A stretch of DNA of 64,000 nucleotides, taken from assembly GCA_030770535.1 (NCBI GenBank), contig JASVEC010000003.1, positions 558,001 through 622,000 on the forward strand. Direction: 5' to 3'. The DNA comes from Batkoa obscura. Its lineage: Eukaryota; Entomophthoromycota; Entomophthoromycetes; Entomophthorales; Batkoaceae. The notes below the pieces were generated by a model. That model saw only the letters and a list, made by a program, of their open reading frames with translations, did no database searches and was not told the origin of the DNA. This document shows, piece after piece, positions 48,096 through 61,119 of the stretch; the stretch's first letter is position 1; each line of letters starts with the position of its first letter. Position numbers and translations under genes: made by a program.

Positions 48096-50114
48096 ATGTT
48101 TGCCAATCGAGCTAAAAAGAGGATTAGAAGTCAAGGGGGGAGTAGTCGATCACATATCTCCTTAACTTATAGCAATAAAGGGGGAAGTCAACATTCTGAA
48201 GTAACTGACCGAGATGATATCACTGTTTGTTCGAATATGAGTGATAAAAAAAGTAAGGTGAGGATTATAAATAATATTGAGAATAAGAGGGGGATTAAAT
48301 TGATATTTTAGGATAGTGGTCATGATACTACTTTTTTAAAATTGGATTCTGGGGATAAAGAAAGGAATATTCAGGATGTGAAAGGTAATATTGAACGTTT
48401 GAATTGGGATTTAAACTTTAACATTTATATTTAAATAGATCAAAGTTTTGTAAGCCATTTTTTTTATTAAGTAGCTTGAAGCAATTGGAACTAAATCGTT
48501 AATAGTCATCTATCTTTGACTTAGATAAATTACAAAAAATTAAAGAACAAGTTAAAGCTATGGTACCTATTTATCCAGAAGGGATCGTTGAACAAAGTAA
48601 GTTAATATTACTATTTGAAAATTAATTATTAATGGCGACTTTTTGTTTTTATATTAGATAAAAAGTTATCTTTGGATTATAATGAAATGAAATATAATTA
48701 TACTAGTTTAACTACGAATTATAGAATGTTAAAATTAACTAGTGAGAGAAAATTGGAAAAATTACAGAATCAAATTAATGAGAAAGAGTATTGTATTAAT
48801 GTAAATTTGAGTTTCTAATATTTATTACTATTCAAATTATTAATTTTTTAAAAGCAATTGAAACAACAGATAACTGAAAAACAAAATAATAGCGAAAAAT
48901 TGGAAGAACAAATTAACGAATTAAAGAAACAAGTTGAAAGTTTACAGGTATTAAATAATTTACTATTTTGATAAAGTGATGTTAATAACCAAATATTAGG
49001 AAAAAGTTAATAGTAATAACGATAAAATAATAATGGATCAATTAAAAGATGAAATTATAAGTCTAAAACATACGATTTCTATACTGGAAATTCAATTAAA
49101 AGAAAGCCAACAAAATATTGAGTTATTAAATTTACAATTAAATAATAAAGACAAAGAGTTTAAGGAACAAGTAAGTGGCTTATTGAAATAGTTTGATTTA
49201 TATAACAATTGATAATTTACTATAGATTAATAGCCTAGAAACTCAACTCATTTCAAAAGACGAAGAAATAACCAAATTAATGAGACTTAATTTAAAATTA
49301 GAAAAAAATCAAAATACGCAAGTAGATTCCAATGATCCAAAAACTTTGGAATTAGTCGTTAAAGAGTATCAAGGTAAATATAAACTTAGATAGTAATAAA
49401 ATAACATATTAATAAAATTTTAATTAGTTTTAAAAGAACAACACAATAAATTAGAACAACAATATATCTTATTAAAAAAAGAAAAAGAATTCATTAATTA
49501 TTCCCAATCTCAGCATTTATTATTAAAAGAATCTTGTTTATCTTTAGAAAATAAAATTAAAAGAAAACAAGATTATATTGAAGAGATGGAAAAGACATTA
49601 GCTACAGTCAATTCAAAATCAATCGAATGGTAAATATTGATTTATTAGTTATTAAAACATATACGAGTTAAATGTTAATTTATTATTATTTATTTTATTT
49701 TTAGGGCTAATTGTTTCAATACGGGTGAATTGGATAGTATTAATAGTTTATGGGAAGCTTATCAAAATGAAAAAGATAAAAATCAACAACAAATGAATCT
49801 CAATTTAGAAGTTAATATTGAAATGAAACAAAAGGAGGAAGAACATCAAAAATTATTATTAAAAGTAAGGAATTAATTTAATCTTTTAATTATAATTTAT
49901 GTCAATTAACTAATTTTTTATTTTCTATTTTAAATAGGTCAATGAATTAGAATCTAAGAATCAAAGTTTAACAGATAAAGTAAATCAAAGCCAAGCAGAA
50001 ATAATAGTAAAAGATGAAAATATAATGGAACTGAAAAAAGAAGTTGAAAATTTTAAATGTTTAGTTGATAATCAATTATTGGAAAAATCAAAATTAAGAG
50101 ATCAAGAAAGTTAA
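48096..50114 (+). CDS. multi-exon coiled-coil protein
   Basis: About 12 short exons, the last ending at 50114. After a basic, Ser-rich N-terminus (MFANRAKKRIRSQGGSSRSH) the protein passes through SSIFDLDKLQKIKEQVK and IYPEGIVEQNKKLSLDY, then is nearly continuous coiled coil (for example LEEQINELKKQVESLQ, LEIQLKESQQNIELLNLQL, VNELESKNQSLTDKVNQS). One small break carries NCFNTGELDSINSLWEAYQ. A very short exon (about 11 nt near 48440) is needed to keep frame, so the 5' model is tentative. No named family was recognised; spindle-pole, centrosomal or trafficking tethers look like this. It is convergent with the TCP10-domain gene, about 215 bp apart, with no known link. Confidence 0.65.
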
Positions 50115-50331
50115 TTTAAGTATAGCTAAGAAGATTTTTTTCAATTAAATTGTATTATTAATATTACCTAAATTTGGGTTTTTTATGACTTTTTGTTTTT
50201 ATTTTTTTATCATTTTTATTAAATAAATTAAAAGTTAATGTTTATTCGGCCTATTAGGATAAGCTATATTGGGATAAGATTCCTAATTAAATTGATAGTC
50301 ATTATTATTATTATTATATTAATATTCTATT

Positions 50332-50650
50332 TTAACCTACTTCTAAATCTCCACCAATTTTATTATTATTATTAAATTTTGATTTACAAATAATTCTTTT
50401 ATAAGTGTTATTTGGTAACCAAATTTCTAATTTAATAAAGGTGGACTTTGTATTACTATTCTTCATTTTAGGTGGATAACGTTCAATAGTGCCATCTGGA
50501 TAATGAAATTCATTTGTTCCATTACAATGACTTATTTGAGTCACTTGATTTTTAGAATAATAATAATATAAATAATTATCTTTTAACTATTAAATATAAA
50601 ATTAGAGCAAAAATAATAAATAAAAGTAGAAATATATCATATGTCTACAC

Positions 50651-50681
<31 letters not shown>

Positions 50682-51796
50682 GTAACAATAATAATAAAAT
50701 CCAATTACCTTTTTCCAATCTCCATTAGGAAACCAAATTTGAATAGTATTATCTTGATATTTAGCTTGAATATTGCCATTGGTATAACTATATAATTTCA
50801 TTCCATCTTTATAACTTCTAGATAATTTCTTATAATCTGGGTAGACTGTTTCCTATTATTATTAAGTTGAATATTAATATCTTTTTAATATTTTATGATA
50901 TTTATAATTATCTACTTTAATCATTTCAAGAGAGGAAAAGTTAGCTTCAATTTCTATTTGTTCTAATCTTTGTCTTAATAATAATAGTTGAGAAGTTGGA
51001 TCGGATATGGGAGCTAAATTCAATGAGTTTTTTAATAACTAGTTTTTAGATGATAAATATTGAATTACTTTTTATGAATATATCTTGTTCATTGTTTATT
51101 TTGTTATTCTAAATTATTATTTAATAAATAAAATAAAGATTGAATAATGAATTAACTTACTTGATTATTAAAATTATTTTCTTCACTTTCTTCATTTTCT
51201 TTTTTAATTGGAAGCTGAATATTTGGTTTATCCTTCATTTAATAAAGAATATATTAATGAACTGTGTATTTATAATAATTAACTAAAGAATGATTGAATA
51301 TTAAAACAATATTATTTAATTTCAATATTTTATAACTTACTTAGTTACCAAATGGTTATCATATTCTTGTTTATCGGATAATTTGAAATTTATTTTATCT
51401 GAAGAATCATCATCACCTTAGTAATAATAATAAGTAATTAAATCAATTATTACCTCTTATACTTTCTAATTTTTCTAGACTGATTAATATATCCTTGGTG
51501 CTATACAGTGAAGTTAAAATAAGGTCTTTTATATTTACCATTTGGTTCATATATACCTTTTTTTGGTTTTATTCTTATTCTTATTCTTATTTTTTATACC
51601 ATTAGAATGTAATTTATTTTTGTTAATCTCTTCATTTACTAATTGTATTCTTTGTAGTTTTTTATTAATATCAACTAATATATCGTTTTCTAATTCAATA
51701 TGGAATATAATTAATATTTGTAGGTTATCAAAAAGAGTGGGAAAATTTACCCATTTGATTAAAGTGCTTAAAAATTTCAAAAAATAGAGTATTCAT
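50332..51796 (-). CDS. TCP10/CPAP C-terminal-domain protein (SAS-4 family-like)
   Basis: Eight exons with consistent phases (51796-51751, 51689-51557, then near 51495, 51415, 51230, 51045-50915, 50852-50709, 50586-50332) give roughly 300 residues. The N-terminal half is helical (DINKKLQRIQLVNEEINKNK; LLLRQRLEQIEIEANFSSLE). The C-terminal half is a TCP10_C beta-repeat: KDGMKLYSYTNGNIQAKY, QIWFPNGDWKKL, then YYYYSKNQVTQ and EFHYPDGTIERYPP. This matches the G-box of CPAP/CENPJ/SAS-4, which binds STIL/SAS-5-type partners in centriole assembly. It is far shorter than animal CPAP and lacks visible tubulin-binding segments, so it may be a TCP10-like paralogue or a reduced SAS-4. One intron requires a GTAACT donor. 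Confidence 0.75.
50652..50698. repeat. (AAT)n microsatellite in an intron
   Basis: Uninterrupted ATA/AAT triplets followed by degenerate ones inside the last intron of the TCP10-domain gene. Confidence 0.85.
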
Positions 51797-52077
51797 ATTT
51801 TTGTTGTTTTTTAGGGTTTTATTTAATGTGAGAGGGTAAAATGAATATTTAAAAATAAAATCTAAACTTTAATATTTATAAGAAACTCTATCTTAACAGT
51901 ATTAAATAATAAAACTTTTCATTAATTAGTATAAGAAATATTTTAAGTTATTTTAACTATAACAAACATAAAAATAAAATAAAAAATAAAAAATAAAATA
52001 AAAATAAACCTTATTCTACATAAAACAAATTATAAAAAAATTTAATTCCTACGACAATAAAACTCCAGATTTCATAT

Positions 52078-53951
52078 TTAATAATCTTTCATTCTAGATT
52101 GATTATGATGTTGGTTATGAGGCAACATATGTTGAGGAATATTTTGCAAATGATAAGCTTGATTTAATTGCAATTGATTTGGATTAAAATGAGGATTATT
52201 AATATTGGGATGAATATTTGCATTAAACATTTGAGGTGGAAGATTTTGTTGTTGTTGATGTAAATGGGGATTGTTTTGTAAATGATGAGCTTGTAAATTC
52301 ATCATTTGAACTTGTTGTTGATTTAATCCTATATTTAAATGAGCTTGTGGTAAATAATTTCCATTCATTCCTCCTCCTCCATGTATATGTCCTGGTGTTA
52401 TTGTTGTATTATTATTTGGATTATATCCCATAGCTAAATTTTGTTTATACATTTGTTGTGGATTCATAACTCCCATTGGTCCATTCGTTGGATTATTTGG
52501 ATTTCCTATGGGACCAAATGTATTATCAACTAGATGATGATTATTATTGATCACTTGTTCTTTAGTATAATTAATTTGATTGATATTATACACTTGTCTT
52601 GTTTCAAATGTATCATTACCAAAAGCTACCCTCTCAATTCTTGTTTCCCAATTCCTTGGATGAAACACTTCAAATATATCCGAATTTTCATTTTGTCGAC
52701 TTGTTAGTTCATTATTTTCAACTCGCATCATCCATAATTGACGTTTAATATGATACCTCCAACCCCGACTATGTCTTTAAATTTATTATTATTAACTTTA
52801 CTATTATTATTATTATTGTTAATTTAAATACTTACAATTCATGAGCAGCTCCTTCTTGCATTAAATCTCTTGGCATCGTATAAAATATATAAAATAATGT
52901 TCGATCTTTATATCTTTTAATATGTTTCATTGGAGATACCATTGGATGATTATCTTGAAAATCCTTAGGTAATTCATTATCCGGTATTTTAGATAAACCA
53001 CTATAAGTAGAAGGTTCTAATATCCAAGGAGATAGTAATGTATTAAAAATAGGTCTAATTAAAATAAGATAGTATTAGTAAATTTTATATAAAATTACTA
53101 TTATTATTGAAACTTACCTAGGATCATTTAAATTTAATTTAGCGGATTCTAGGGGTATCCCAGTAGCCAAAAAATATTCTGTTTTTTCTTTTTTATTATA
53201 TAAAATATCTAAAATTTTTGGTAATCCATATTTTTCTTCAGGCTTCAATGGCAGTGTTTCCTTAATAACTTCTTTTTTATTACTCTTCTGTTTATTTTGC
53301 CCCTATTGAATTATGTATCTGTTAATAAGTTATAATAAAATTTAACAAGTTTCTTTTTTTTTCTACCTGAGCTTGAGTTTCTATTGTATACCGTGGTTGA
53401 TTACGTGTATCTAGTTTGTGATGAATTTAATACTCATTTCATTTAAAAACAATAAAAATATTACTTTTACCCCCTTGTTCCGATGTAGTAGCTGTCATAT
53501 TCGAGTTATTCAACTGTTTTTGAGTTGTAGCACTTTTGTCATTAATCATACTGCTAGGTTTAGGTTGAATTTGGTGGGATGAAGCTCTTTGTAACGGTAA
53601 AGCAGGAAAGTCTTCTTGCCTTGTAACTCTAGATTGTCTATAAGCTTGGGCGTTTGGTAAATCGGTATGAACTCCATTGGTTTCTTTATTTTTATTCAAT
53701 TCACTATTGATGGAAGTATCTGAATAAGACTGCAATTGAGCTGCATACCCTTGTGGACTATTCCGTAAATTGGCTTGGTTAATGACAGAAGACCAATTGG
53801 CTTTTGAAATAGTATTAACAAATAGATGATGTAGAATTAGATGCTTTTAAATACCTTTTGGTGCCTGGTTTTTCGCTTTGTTTGGCATTCCTGAATATTC
53901 AATTAATAAATTTCAAAAATACAACAAATAATAAATAATACCTCTTTGCAT
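52078..53951 (-). CDS. NOT2: CCR4-NOT complex subunit NOT2
   Basis: Scaffold subunit of the CCR4-NOT deadenylase/transcription complex. The start at 53951 opens a 10-nt exon (MQR), followed by GMPNKAKNQAPK and ANWSSVINQANLRNSPQG. The NOT2 signature QEDFPALPLQ is at about 53600. The NOT-box follows in several exons: EKYGLPKILDILYNKKEK, FNTLLSPWILEPS, TLFYIFYTMPRDLMQEGAAH, RGWRYHIKRQLWMMRVEN and FEVFHPRNWETRIERV. In yeast and animal NOT2 the NOT-box ends the protein; here about 160 extra residues rich in Asn, Gln, His and Pro follow (such as HHLQNNPHLHQQQQNLPPQ) to a TAA. Divergent from SF3B2, 351 bp apart. Confidence 0.9.
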
Positions 53952-54302
53952 GATTTTAATAAAATGGAAAGAGAATCGTATTAGTAACAACTTTGTATAC
54001 AACTTTTTTTTATTTTTATTCTATTATAAAAAAAATCAGTTTTTAACAAGATAAAAAAATTTTTTTTTATTGACTTACGTTATTTTATCTAACTTAACTT
54101 AAATTAGGAATAGTTAACTACAGAACTTACTAATTAGTGTCATTTTTAAGCAAATCTTTAGAAAAAAATTTTAAGTTTTAGCCCAATATTTTGTAGAATC
54201 AAATTATGCGTATTTCAATAAAAATCATTTTTTTTAAAGTAAAATTTTTAATCGATTATTGGTTTATCTTTCTTATTGTTTTTTTAATAATATAAAAAAT
54301 CA
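53952..54302. promoter_or_regulatory. divergent NOT2/SF3B2 upstream region
   Basis: A 351-bp gap between divergent starts with several T/A homopolymer runs, typical of nucleosome-poor shared promoters. No factor site identified. Confidence 0.3.
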
Positions 54303-56757
54303 ATGTCAGGATTGTCCAATATACTAAATGGACATGTTCAACATGATCCTATTAAAGAGGAAAGAATAGATAAAGGAGTTGGATTAAAAAATGGGAAGAA
54401 AAAAGAATATAAAAAGAAACGTCGACCAAAGAAAAAGAAGGAAGTTGAAGTAAAAAGTAATCAAAACCAAGTTTCAAGAAAAGTAATTAATTTTAAATTG
54501 ATTTCATTTAGATAATAGTTATTAACAATTTATAAGGAAAAAGAAGAAGATAAAGATATTGAGATTGTATATGTTAGTGAAGAAATAGATATATCAAAAG
54601 AAGATCCTAATTATGAGGAGTTTTCAAAAATATTTAATAAATTTTCTGGAAAAGAAGAGGTTGAACAAAATGAAGTAAGTATTTATCTCAATCTTAAGGA
54701 AAATAGATATTTAGAAGTAATATAGGTAATAATTGAAGAATCCAACAAAGATAAAGGAAGCTCTGATGACAGCGATAACTCCGATGAAGAAACTGATGAA
54801 AACGGAATTATATCAAAGAAAAAATTAAGAAAATTAAATAGGATGAGTATTGCAGAACTAAAACAAACGGCTAAAAAACCAGAAGTGGTAGAGGTATTTT
54901 GTTTTTTAAGAATACAATTATATTAAATTAAACTAATACTTTTTTAAAGTGGGTAGATGTAACTGCTAGTGATCCTCAATTACTCGTACACCTTAAATCG
55001 TATCGTAATACTATACCAATACCTAAACATTGGTCGCAAAAAAGAAAATATTTACAAGGTAAAAGGGGTATTGAAAAGCCACCTTTTGAACTTCCAGGTA
55101 AATTAGTATTGATATTAATATAATATAACATAAATAATGATATTTAATAACTATAATAAAATTCTTTTATAGATTTTATTAAAGCGACTGGTATTATGGA
55201 AATGCGAGATTCAACTAATGAAAAAGAAGAAAGTGCTACATTAAAACAAAAAGCAAGAGCTAAAATGCATCCCAAAATGGGTAAATTAGATATTGATTAT
55301 CAGCGTTTACATGATGCTTTTTTTCGATTTCAAACTAAACCTTATTTAACTAAACATGGGGAATTGTAAGTTTTATTAATATTTCTGTATAATTTCATAT
55401 AATAACAACTAACCAATTAACTCTTTTCTTTTTTATATATAACTTAGGTATTATGAAGGTCGTGAATTTGAAACTAAATTTAAAGAAAGAAAACCTGGAG
55501 ATTTATCAGAAAGTTTAAAAGCCGCATTAAATATGCCGCCATTAGCTCCACCTCCTTGGTTATTAAATATGCAACGTTATGGACCACCACCATCCTATCC
55601 TAATTTAACTATTCCAGGTTTAAATGCACCAATTCCAGAAGGGTAAATTGTTTTATTTTTTTAAATTTTTATTTAGTGTATTAATCAATTTTACTTAGGG
55701 CTATGTGGGGTTATCATCCAGGTGGTTGGGGTAAGCCTCCAGTAGATGAAGTAAGTGTTATATCATTGATTAATGAATTGATGTTTAATTTATTTTTTAG
55801 TTTAATCGTCCACTTTATGGCGATGTTTTTGGTACCAGTGCATTAGAGGGTATTAATGAAGTAATTATAATAATATTTAAATCAACTATTTAATTTAATT
55901 TAATTTTATAATATAGAATTATGAACCTATTGATAGAACATTATGGGGAGATATGGAATCAGAAGAAGAAGGTAAAATAATATATATAATGAAATGGAAT
56001 TTTATATTAAATTTTTGTTTTTCACAGTGGAAGAAGAAGAAGAAGAAGAAGAAGAAGAAGAAAAGGTGGAAGAAGAAGAAGGGGAAAATGAAACGATTGC
56101 TGATGGTGAACGACTTGATGGTATGGAAACACCAAGTACTGTTAGTGGATTTGAAACGCCATTAGATATTGAATTACGTAAAGATATTAGAAGGTAAATC
56201 ACTATAAATTGGTATATGATATGGAATAGTTATTAATTCTATTAATTTTTTAGGGTCGAAGAAGATAATAGTACCAAAGAATTATTTAGTATTGTACAAC
56301 AAAAAGATACACAAATATCAGGTTTTATGGGATCACAATATAAATATGAATTAGGTGGTAAACTTGGACAAGATAGTAACACTAAAGTAAGAATTCGGTT
56401 TTTTTAATTTAGTTTTATATAAATGATTTTAATATTAATTTCTATATATTAGCGCCGCAAAATGGGAGATGTTGAAGTAGCTTTAGATCCCTCTGAAATG
56501 GATAAATTTAATGATAAAAATTATTTACAATCAAAATATAATGGGGCTGTTAAGGTAAATTGATAATAATAATAACAATAATTAAGAATGAATATTATGT
56601 TTATATTTTATTATTTTTATTTTAGGAAAAAAATCAATCGATTGCTAAAGAAGATCTTGGTGATATGGCAGCCGAGCATATAGCTAATGTGGATCGTAAA
56701 CGTAAAGCCAAAGCAGAACAAAATGCTAAAGATAAAATGAAGGAATTTAAATTTTAA
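54303..56757 (+). CDS. SF3B2: splicing factor 3B subunit 2 (SF3B145/CUS1)
   Basis: U2 snRNP protein contacting the pre-mRNA near the branch site. Thirteen exons. A Lys-rich N-terminus (KKKEYKKKRRPKKKKEVEV) and acidic linkers precede the conserved core: KLRKLNRMSIAELKQ, then VDVTASDPQLLVHLKSYRNT, PIPKHWSQKRKYLQGKRGIE and KPPFELPDFIKATGIMEMR. The PSP region follows (YYEGREFETKFKERKPGDLS, then MPPLAPPPWLLNMQRYGPPP and WGYHPGGWGKPP). NRPLYGDVFG, a poly-Glu stretch and RRKMGDVEVALDPSEMDKF complete the domain set. All match the DUF382-PSP architecture of SF3B2/CUS1. A (GAA)n tract at about 56029-56063 encodes the Glu run. In an intron-rich genome this is core machinery. Confidence 0.94.
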
Positions 56758-56896
56758 GATATTAATAATTAGAATATCTATGTTTGCTATATTAAATTGA
56801 ATATTAAATTGAATAATAAATTGAATTACAATTCTTAATTATTTTATTATCATTATTGATTCTTGAATAAATATTTTAAAAATGGATCAATTTAAT

Positions 56897-57003
56897 ATAT
56901 GGGGATGTATTTTTTTGTTTAAGAATTTTACTAACAATCTTTCCACTCAAATAGTGCTTAAAACATGGAAAAAGTGATCAAGCCAAAAAAAACATCCCTA
57001 TAT
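56897..57003 (-). mobile_element. MITE family A copy 12
   Basis: Begins ATATATGGGGATGTATTTTT and ends AAAAACATCCCTATAT. The core AATTTTACTAACAATCTTTC is fully conserved, a good match to consensus. Lies 140 bp past the SF3B2 stop codon. Confidence 0.82.
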
Positions 57004-57743
57004 CATATTATGAAAATTACTTAAAGAATACCTTTATAGTTAGTTTAGTGTAGCCTTATCTTTTAGATTTTAGTTTAAAACTATAAAAGTAATGGAAATG
57101 AACATGTAATTGAATTTAAATTTTATTTCAATCAATTTTAATATTAAAACTGAATGGGATTTTATGGCTTAATTGAAATCTGCCACTTTTGTTAAATATT
57201 CAAATTTGCCTCTATTTTTACAAAAGGCAGCTTTAATTTCAATTGAACAAAGTTAGCCAGAGCAAGAAAAGGCCAATAGAATAAAAACATTTAAAAAATA
57301 AAAATAATTTTTCATTAAAAGATTTAGCTTCTTTTATATGCAACATTGTCTTATCTTTGTTTAAAAGCACTTTGAATTTTACCCTCACATTACCTTATCC
57401 TTTATTTTACTCTTTTTATTCAATGAACATCTACAACCTTGAGTTTGAATTTAAAAATAAAATATTTAAATATTAAAACTCATCAAAGCAATAAAACATT
57501 TTATTTTTTAAAAAATATTTAAACAAGTACTAAAAAAAACGTTACAATTGTATGCTTTTTTTGTATACTAAAAAAATGGATATAAAAGCGAGAGAGATAG
57601 AACTTAGAACATTAGTAAACTAAATACACGGATAATAAATTTTATAAATTAATAAAAAGAAAATATTTAAAAAAAATCAACCATTGTTTTTTATACACAT
57701 GTCAATCTCTTATAAAATCAACTCAGTAAAAATGTAATTTGAC
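57004..57743. other. intergenic between convergent SF3B2 and SET2
   Basis: AT-rich; contains both gene 3' ends and no recognised feature. Confidence 0.4.
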
Positions 57744-60700
57744 TTATTTTGATTTTTCATATTCTTCTTTTTTGGCTACTAATTTTTTAGCATAATCAAT
57801 AACAAACCCTTTCACCATTTTTTTTAATGCTTCATTCATTATCCTCATTCGTCCTTCTTTATAACATTCTTGTCGCATTTCTTTGGTAACTAAACTTGTT
57901 GTCATCTATTTAAAAAATTGATTAAAAATTGATTAAAAATTGACTATTAAACTTACCCTTTCAGCATGTTTTTTAAAAAATTCTTTTTCAAAATATTTAT
58001 AATATGGGTTAAAATAATGGACCACTACTTTTGCAATCTAAATAGCAATGATTAATATATTAAATTATAAATTCATATTAATCAACATACCATATTTTTA
58101 CATCTAGATTTTAGTTCATCTTGAGTATAAACTTTTTCGGATATTTCAAATTTACACATACTTTTATCTCTACCATCCATCGATTTGTATTGTTTATCTA
58201 TTTCATTTTCTTCTATTTCTGTTAAATCCGAATATTTGTATTTCCGTATTTTGTTACTTTCTCCTATATTTTTGTAGTCTAACTTTCCTAAGCTGCCCTC
58301 TTTTGGTGATTTTACTGAGCTTAATAAATATTCACATGAATTAGTAGCCTGTCTTTTAACGGGCGATACTTTATACTCTTTTCCTTGGTTTTTGATACTA
58401 ATTTCAGTTGTATACTCACTAGTTTCAACAGAGATCAAAGGATAGCTTCCTTTCTTTTCATTATGTATATTTGTTTGATTTAAATCAGCAATAGGAGTAG
58501 AAGTAGGTAGTGAACAAGGAGTATTAACAGATGGAGGAGTATAACCATTTCCAGAATAGTAATTATAATAATCCATATTGATGGAAGTTTGTGATAGATA
58601 ATTATAATTCATAGGATAGCTTAGGTTATGAGGAACATTTTCTTCATTTTTTGGTTTATCCCACCTTGTCATCCTAGTAACTGAATGGTAATAATAGGGT
58701 TGACCTGTTGGTGCTATGGCTTGACACCAACCAGGTGGGAGATCATTTGTTGTAGGTACTATAGGTTGATGATGTGTTTCATGATGGTTATGTATAAAAG
58801 TATGTGGGATTTGACCGGTGTAATTAATGTTATAAGGTGGAATTGAGGTGTTATGCGCCAACGCTGGATTTATAACAGGGTGTGTACTTGTCCCTTGAGA
58901 GTAGCTGTTGTACGCCCAAGGGGTGCTAACCGGGAATGCTCCATTTTGCAATGGTGGTTGGAAGTAATTGACAAGGTTAGGATTAGCAATAGAGTTGGTA
59001 TTTAATGGGATTTGATCAGCTTTGGAGTTTGAATTAAGCTTAGTAGTATTTACTTTAGAAGAGGGTGTACCATTAAGGTTTGAAGAAGCCTCCTGTTCAT
59101 TTTCAGTTTTAAGCTCTTCTTCGTCTACGAATTGAGATCTGATTAGTATGTTAGTGCTTTTAAGAGTATTAAATAAGTGGTATTTAAGAGAGGAGGTAGA
59201 TTGAGCATTGAGTGCTGTAGTGGATGATTGGGAAGCATCAACATTATTTGCATTAGAATCTTGATTTAATAGACCCTTATTCTTCAAGGAATCACCAGAT
59301 GGAGAAGGTTCAACAAGCAAATCTTCCCATCTACGTATGTTGCCTTTGATATGTTCACCAGTTTGACTACATACTTTTAATTCTGAAGGATCTTGAGGTG
59401 TACCAGGGCCATTTGAATCCGCATTAAGTAAAGCCGCTTTAACATGAAAGGGTGAATTCTGGGCAGATAGCTGAGAATCAGCTATTGAAAATTTCTTCAG
59501 AAGGAAGTTAGGGCTATCGTTTTCCCCTTGTATGGTAGCTACAGCACTTGACACATCCACTTTTTGTAGTCGAGGGATGATGTATTTAAGTGGTAATGGA
59601 TCCCATTTTAAAAGCAACCGGTTCGCTTTTAATTTGATCTCTGGAGAATATGTTTCTATGTTAGTTTCTAATGTTTCAAATATTTTCAAATCCACTAATT
59701 TGTTTTTGTTCATGATAGGAAGCATATCTAATACATCTAATAACCCATCGAATATAATGTCATCATCCTTAAATAGTTCAAGCAAAGCTTTAAGTGACGT
59801 GAGGCCATGTAGCCTTAAGAACGTCTTCAAATACTTTTTATCTTCAGTTAGTTTCATCTTTTTAATTAACATAAGCGCCCTATTCGCGTTTTTATCCTCT
59901 TGGCTTATCCTCATTAACAAACTAGCTAGTTTTGAAACCTCATCATCGCTACATAAACCACGATGTTTTGATTCTATTTCATCCTCATCAGAATTCTCAA
60001 AGCCTCTAAGCTCAGTTTGTTTCTCTCCACCTAATATACCTTTGCACTTTGGTTCACCACAATAGCAAATTTGTGCTTCAGCGCCATATCGCTCAAATTG
60101 GTAATCGAAAGTTAATTCTTCGCCTTTTTTTATAGCTCTCTTGGAAAAGATTCCAATCCTAACCCTGGATCCAACCATCCATTTTTGTAAAATACAGTTT
60201 GGGTTACAGCTATGATTTATAAAGCGAGCTAATGAACCAGTCGTAGTAGCATCAATAATCCGATCTGCTTTCAGACTCATGAAATAGAAATGTTTATGAC
60301 CTTTTTCATGATATTTTTCCGCTCTCCTAATGAACGAGCCATGGCTTATAACCTCACCAACATATTCCATTACAAATTGATTTTGCCTATAATCAGCAGT
60401 GGCTTCCAATCCAAATCCCTTTTTTTCTGTTTCGATTAATTTCAAAGGAGAATTCTCTTTACGAGTGAATCTATCAATACAGTTTAATAAACAATTGTTT
60501 GTCAATTAATAGCCTTACCTTTGATTCTTACAATGTCTTCCTCCGGCACAAACACCTTTCTTACATTCAAGCATAAGCATACGATTTATACAATTTGAAT
60601 CAGCATCACAGGAGGATCTAGTTCCGTCGTCATCTTTAATTTAAAATTAGCTATCATTATCATTTTAACTTTGAAGTATTACTTCTGACGAGTTTACAAA

Positions 60701-61119
60701 GGCAAGGCATATATTCTTCTTTGCTTTCATTTCTTGCTGAGCCCAAATAAACGCTGGACTCTATATAGTTAAACTTCTTTAATGCCTTTCTTAAAAGTTG
60801 TCTTTGTTCTGGGTCCGCATTATTGAATGTAGATGGTAAGTCGTCTTCATGATCACTATTGGATTCATTCGCGAAATCATTCTTTGAATTTGAAGTTAGC
60901 TTATTAAGCTCTGTAGTTTGGTTCGGGTCTATTATCAAATTAATAAATGTTTATCTTAAAATAAATCCAATTACCTTCTGGAGATAGGTTTGAGCTAGTA
61001 ATTCCAGATAATGTCTCACAGCTTTATAATTAGTAAAGCTTGTAAATAATAATAATAATGGATAGTTACCTTTCTTTCGAATTGCCAATAGTGTGGCTGT
61101 CTTGTATCTCCACAACCAT
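57744..61119 (-). CDS. SET2: histone H3 lysine-36 methyltransferase SET2
   Basis: Methylates H3K36 during transcription elongation. Seven exons (61119-61070, 61021-60975, 60928-60683, 60633-60519, 60470-58091, 58037-57957, 57905-57744) give 1026 residues, all phases agreeing. The AWS domain spans YMPCLCK to CDADSNCINRMLMLEC and GVCAGGRHCKNQR. The SET domain has KKGFGLEA, MEYVGEV, RFINHSCNPNC and ELTFDYQFERYG; the post-SET motif is CYCGEPKCKGILGG. A TFIIS N-like helical region, a long Ser/Asn-rich linker, a WW domain (LPPGWCQAIAPTGQPYYYHS, then TRWDKP) and a C-terminal SRI domain for the phosphorylated RNA polymerase II tail (AKVVVHYFNPYYKYFEKEFF) follow. The full Set2 domain order is preserved. 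Confidence 0.96.
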
